Assembly: GCA_963714325.1 (NCBI GenBank)
Contig: CAVQOB010000007.1
Span: forward strand, 98,532 to 162,531
Direction: 5' to 3'
DNA from: CAVQOB01 sp963714325
GTDB taxonomy: Bacteria; Pseudomonadota; Alphaproteobacteria; Rhizobiales; Hyphomicrobiaceae
DNA length: 64,000 nucleotides
In this document: piece by piece, positions 62,046-64,000 of the stretch
Layout of the letters: each line of letters opens with the position of its first letter
Numbering within the stretch: position 1 is the first letter of the stretch
Notes under the pieces: model-generated
Database searches by the model: none
What the model was told of the DNA's origin: nothing
What the model saw: the letters and a program-made list of their open reading frames with translations, nothing else
Translations under genes and position numbers: made by a program

Positions 62046-62407
62046 GGCGTGTCCTTCTTTCCATCCGTCGCTGCAGCCCTGTTCGGCGCCATCACGTCAC
62101 CAGCCTGCAAGTGCCGGCCGGTATCGAGCAGCGCCAGCATGTAGTCGCGATAGCTAACGCCGGCCGCCTCGGCGCGGCTCAAGCGAAACGTCATCACCGC
62201 CAATGACGGGTTCTTCCAGGCTTCGGCATGCGCCTTTTTCCAGCGGTAATGCACAAACAGGTTGTTGACCGGCTCATCGAGCGGCGGGCCACCGTTGTGG
62301 CCGATATCCGGTAGCCCCCAGGCGAGGATTTCCGGAGGCGGCTTGCCACGCAAGTGCGCCAGTCCGCCGCGCTTGTGCCGGCCCCGATTGTCGCATCTGT
62401 CACCCAT
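62042..62407 (-). CDS. Small hypothetical protein with GHNGGPP motif
   Basis: 121 residues. The IGHNGGPPLDE segment and VHYRWKKAHAEAWKNPSLAVMTFRLSRAEAAGVSYRDYMLALLD recall a small protein common in Rhizobiales with no known function. Translationally coupled (ATGA) to the HD hydrolase, so probably works with it or shares regulation. Confidence 0.7.
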   Translation of the reverse strand: MGDRCDNRGRHKRGGLAHLRGKPPPEILAWGLPDIGHNGGPPLDEPVNNLFVHYRWKKAHAEAWKNPSLAVMTFRLSRAEAAGVSYRDYMLALLDTGRHLQAGDVMAPNRAAATDGKKDTP

Positions 62408-62562
62408 TGTCGTGGTTCTGATTGACCATGCTCAAGTGGCCCTCATGACACCATATTTTGTCCGGCGCTGCGATGGTAACTTATGGGCAAGGTGATGCCA
62501 ATTTAGGCAAGCGTCACGCGCCAGCATTGCGCTCCAGCCCAGCCGCCGCTACAAGCCGGGCC

Positions 62563-63957
62563 ATGGTCCGTTCAAGCTCGAAACCCTCGTCCAAACCCGC
62601 CCGCGCTGCCGCCACCCCGAAGGTGCGCCGCGCCGCCGCGCAGAAAAAAGCGCCCAAGGTAGGGCTCGTCTCCCTCGGCTGCCCCAAGGCGCTGGTCGAC
62701 AGTGAGCGGATCATCACCACCTTGCGTTCGCAAGGCTATGAGATCGCGCCCGACTATGCCGGCGCTGACGTCGTCGTCGTCAATACCTGCGGCTTCCTCA
62801 ACTCGGCCAAGCAGGAAAGCCTCGATGCGATCGGCGAAGCCATCGCGCAGAACGGCAAGGTCATCGTCACGGGTTGCTTCGGGGTGGAGGAAGGGCGCAT
62901 CCGCGAAGCGCATCCCCGCGTGCTCGCGGTCACTGGGCCGCACCAGTACGAGCAGGTGGTGGCCGCCGTTCACGGCGTCGTGCCGCCGCTCCATGATCCC
63001 TACGTCGACCTCGTGCCGGCGCAGGGCTTGCGACTGACGCCCCGACACTACGCGTATCTGAAAATTTCCGAAGGCTGCAACAATCGCTGCTCGTTCTGCA
63101 TCATTCCGAGCCTGCGCGGTGATCTTGCCAGCCGGCCGGCCAACCACGTGATGGCCGAAGCCGAGCGGCTGGTGAAGGCCGGCGTCAAGGAACTGCTGGT
63201 CATCAGCCAGGATACCAGCGCCTACGGCCTCGACATCAAATATGCTGAGAGTGTCTGGAAAGGCCAGCCGCTAAAGGCCAAATTCCTTGATCTCTCCCGC
63301 GCGCTCGGCGAACTCGGCGCCTGGGTTCGGCTGCAGTACGTCTATCCCTATCCCCATGTCGACGACGTGATCCCGCTGATGGCGGAGGGAAAAATCTTGC
63401 CCTATCTCGACATTCCCTTCCAGCATGCAGCGCCCGCCGTATTGAAGGCGATGCGGCGGCCGGCGTCGAACGAGAAGACCTTGAAGCGCATCGCGGCCTG
63501 GCGGAAGGTTTGCCCGGATCTGGCGTTGCGGTCGACGTTCATCGTCGGTTTTCCCGGCGAGACCGAAGCCGATTTCCAGATGCTGCTGGATTGGACGCGG
63601 GAAGCGAAAATCGCGCGCGCCGGGTGCTTCAAGTACGAGCCGGTGGATGGCGCGACCGCCAATGCTCTGGCTGGCGCCGTGCCGGAAGACGTCAAGGACG
63701 ACCGCTGGCACCGCTTCATGGCGGCGCAACAGATCGTCTCGACCGAGATCATGGCGACAAGGGTTGGCCGCACCATCGACGTGCTGATCGATGAGGTCGA
63801 TGAGGAAGGCGCGATCGGGCGCTCGCAATGGGACGCGCCCGAGATCGACGGCAGCGTCTTCATCAATGGCGCCACCAGCCTGAAGCCCGGCGACAAGGTC
63901 AAGGCCACCGTCGCCCACTCCGACGAGTATGATCTATGGGCCGAATTAGCCGTTTGA
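62563..63957 (+). CDS. rimO: Ribosomal protein uS12 methylthiotransferase
   Basis: 464 residues from ATG 62563, radical SAM enzyme adding a methylthio group to an Asp of uS12. N-terminal MTTase cysteines in SLGCPKALVDSE, VNTCGFLNSAKQES and VTGCFGVEEG; radical SAM cluster CNNRCSFC in KISEGCNNRCSFCIIP; C-terminal TRAM domain. The DLVPAQGLRLTPRHYAYL and QDTSAYGLD segments mark it as RimO rather than MiaB. Lys/Ala-rich N-terminal extension of about 35 residues. Confidence 0.96.
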   Translation: MVRSSSKPSSKPARAAATPKVRRAAAQKKAPKVGLVSLGCPKALVDSERIITTLRSQGYEIAPDYAGADVVVVNTCGFLNSAKQESLDAIGEAIAQNGKVIVTGCFGVEEGRIREAHPRVLAVTGPHQYEQVVAAVHGVVPPLHDPYVDLVPAQGLRLTPRHYAYLKISEGCNNRCSFCIIPSLRGDLASRPANHVMAEAERLVKAGVKELLVISQDTSAYGLDIKYAESVWKGQPLKAKFLDLSRALGELGAWVRLQYVYPYPHVDDVIPLMAEGKILPYLDIPFQHAAPAVLKAMRRPASNEKTLKRIAAWRKVCPDLALRSTFIVGFPGETEADFQMLLDWTREAKIARAGCFKYEPVDGATANALAGAVPEDVKDDRWHRFMAAQQIVSTEIMATRVGRTIDVLIDEVDEEGAIGRSQWDAPEIDGSVFINGATSLKPGDKVKATVAHSDEYDLWAELAV

Positions 63958-64000
63958 GCGGCGCGGGCGTTGCGTAGTCGACGGATGAGCACCAATCCCG

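Noticed and set aside
63985..64000. Possible start of a gene after rimO (ATGAGCACCAATCCCG)
   Set aside because: Only five codons are visible before the window ends.
1..64000. tRNA, rRNA, CRISPR, prophage or transposase
   Set aside because: No cloverleaf, repeat-spacer pattern, integrase or transposase motif was recognised by eye in any gap or frame; a covariance search would be needed to be certain for small RNAs.

Overview
The window is GC-rich, densely coded chromosomal DNA from an alphaproteobacterium, most likely a Rhizobiales member near Bradyrhizobiaceae/Xanthobacteraceae. This rests on the dnaX-ybaB pair, a CBP3-type cytochrome bc1 chaperone next to a DUF177 gene and divergent from bamE, a solitary Flp pilin, many ABC and Bug-type binding proteins, and palindromic intergenic repeats beginning TGTCATCCCG. 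I saw no rRNA, tRNA, CRISPR array, prophage or insertion sequence.

Layout. 1-10 kb: housekeeping and small secreted proteins (dnaX 3' end, ybaB, an exported M20 peptidase, a His-rich SEC-C protein, DUF177, CBP3, bamE, a TctC binding protein coupled to a ModA-like protein, an LLM flavin oxidoreductase). 10.1-13.7 kb: complete dTDP-L-rhamnose set rfbC-B-D-A. 13.7-27.2 kb (minus strand): acyl-CoA/ACP synthetase, FAD oxidoreductase, hydantoinase A and B, MmgE/PrpD protein and a branched-chain-type ABC transporter (livF-G-M-H, livK). Divergent from it at 27.3-30.6 kb are a LeuC/LeuD-type hydro-lyase and an N-carbamoyl-amino-acid hydrolase. Together these look like one uptake-and-degradation locus whose substrate cannot be read from sequence; it is the best candidate here for an undescribed pathway.

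31-33 kb: tandem exported M15 peptidases. 32.8-37.2 kb: an IclR regulator divergent from a protocatechuate set (CoA-transferase A/B, pcaH, pcaG, pcaC). 37.3-40.6 kb: Flp pilin, a copper module (SCO1, PCuAC and a small Cys protein), an EamA permease and a surface-antigen-like protein. 40.7-44.8 kb: pdxH, a FabF-like ketosynthase and a GNAT-like gene, carrying eight apparent frameshifts between them. 44.8-46.9 kb: divergent idnO and idnD.

47.1-58.3 kb: a long minus-strand run with an oligopeptide-type ABC transporter (oppB-C-D-F), two tandem paralogous binding proteins, a NIPSNAP protein, an exported MetX-like hydrolase, an RraA-like protein and an exported alpha/beta hydrolase. 58.5-64 kb: ThiE-like protein, Sel1-repeat protein (apparent frameshift), histidine phosphatase, HD hydrolase, small conserved protein, rimO.

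Ten apparent single-gene frameshifts occur; eight lie in 3.3 kb and fall at short G/C or CG runs with the coding sense otherwise intact, so assembly error is at least as likely as gene decay.
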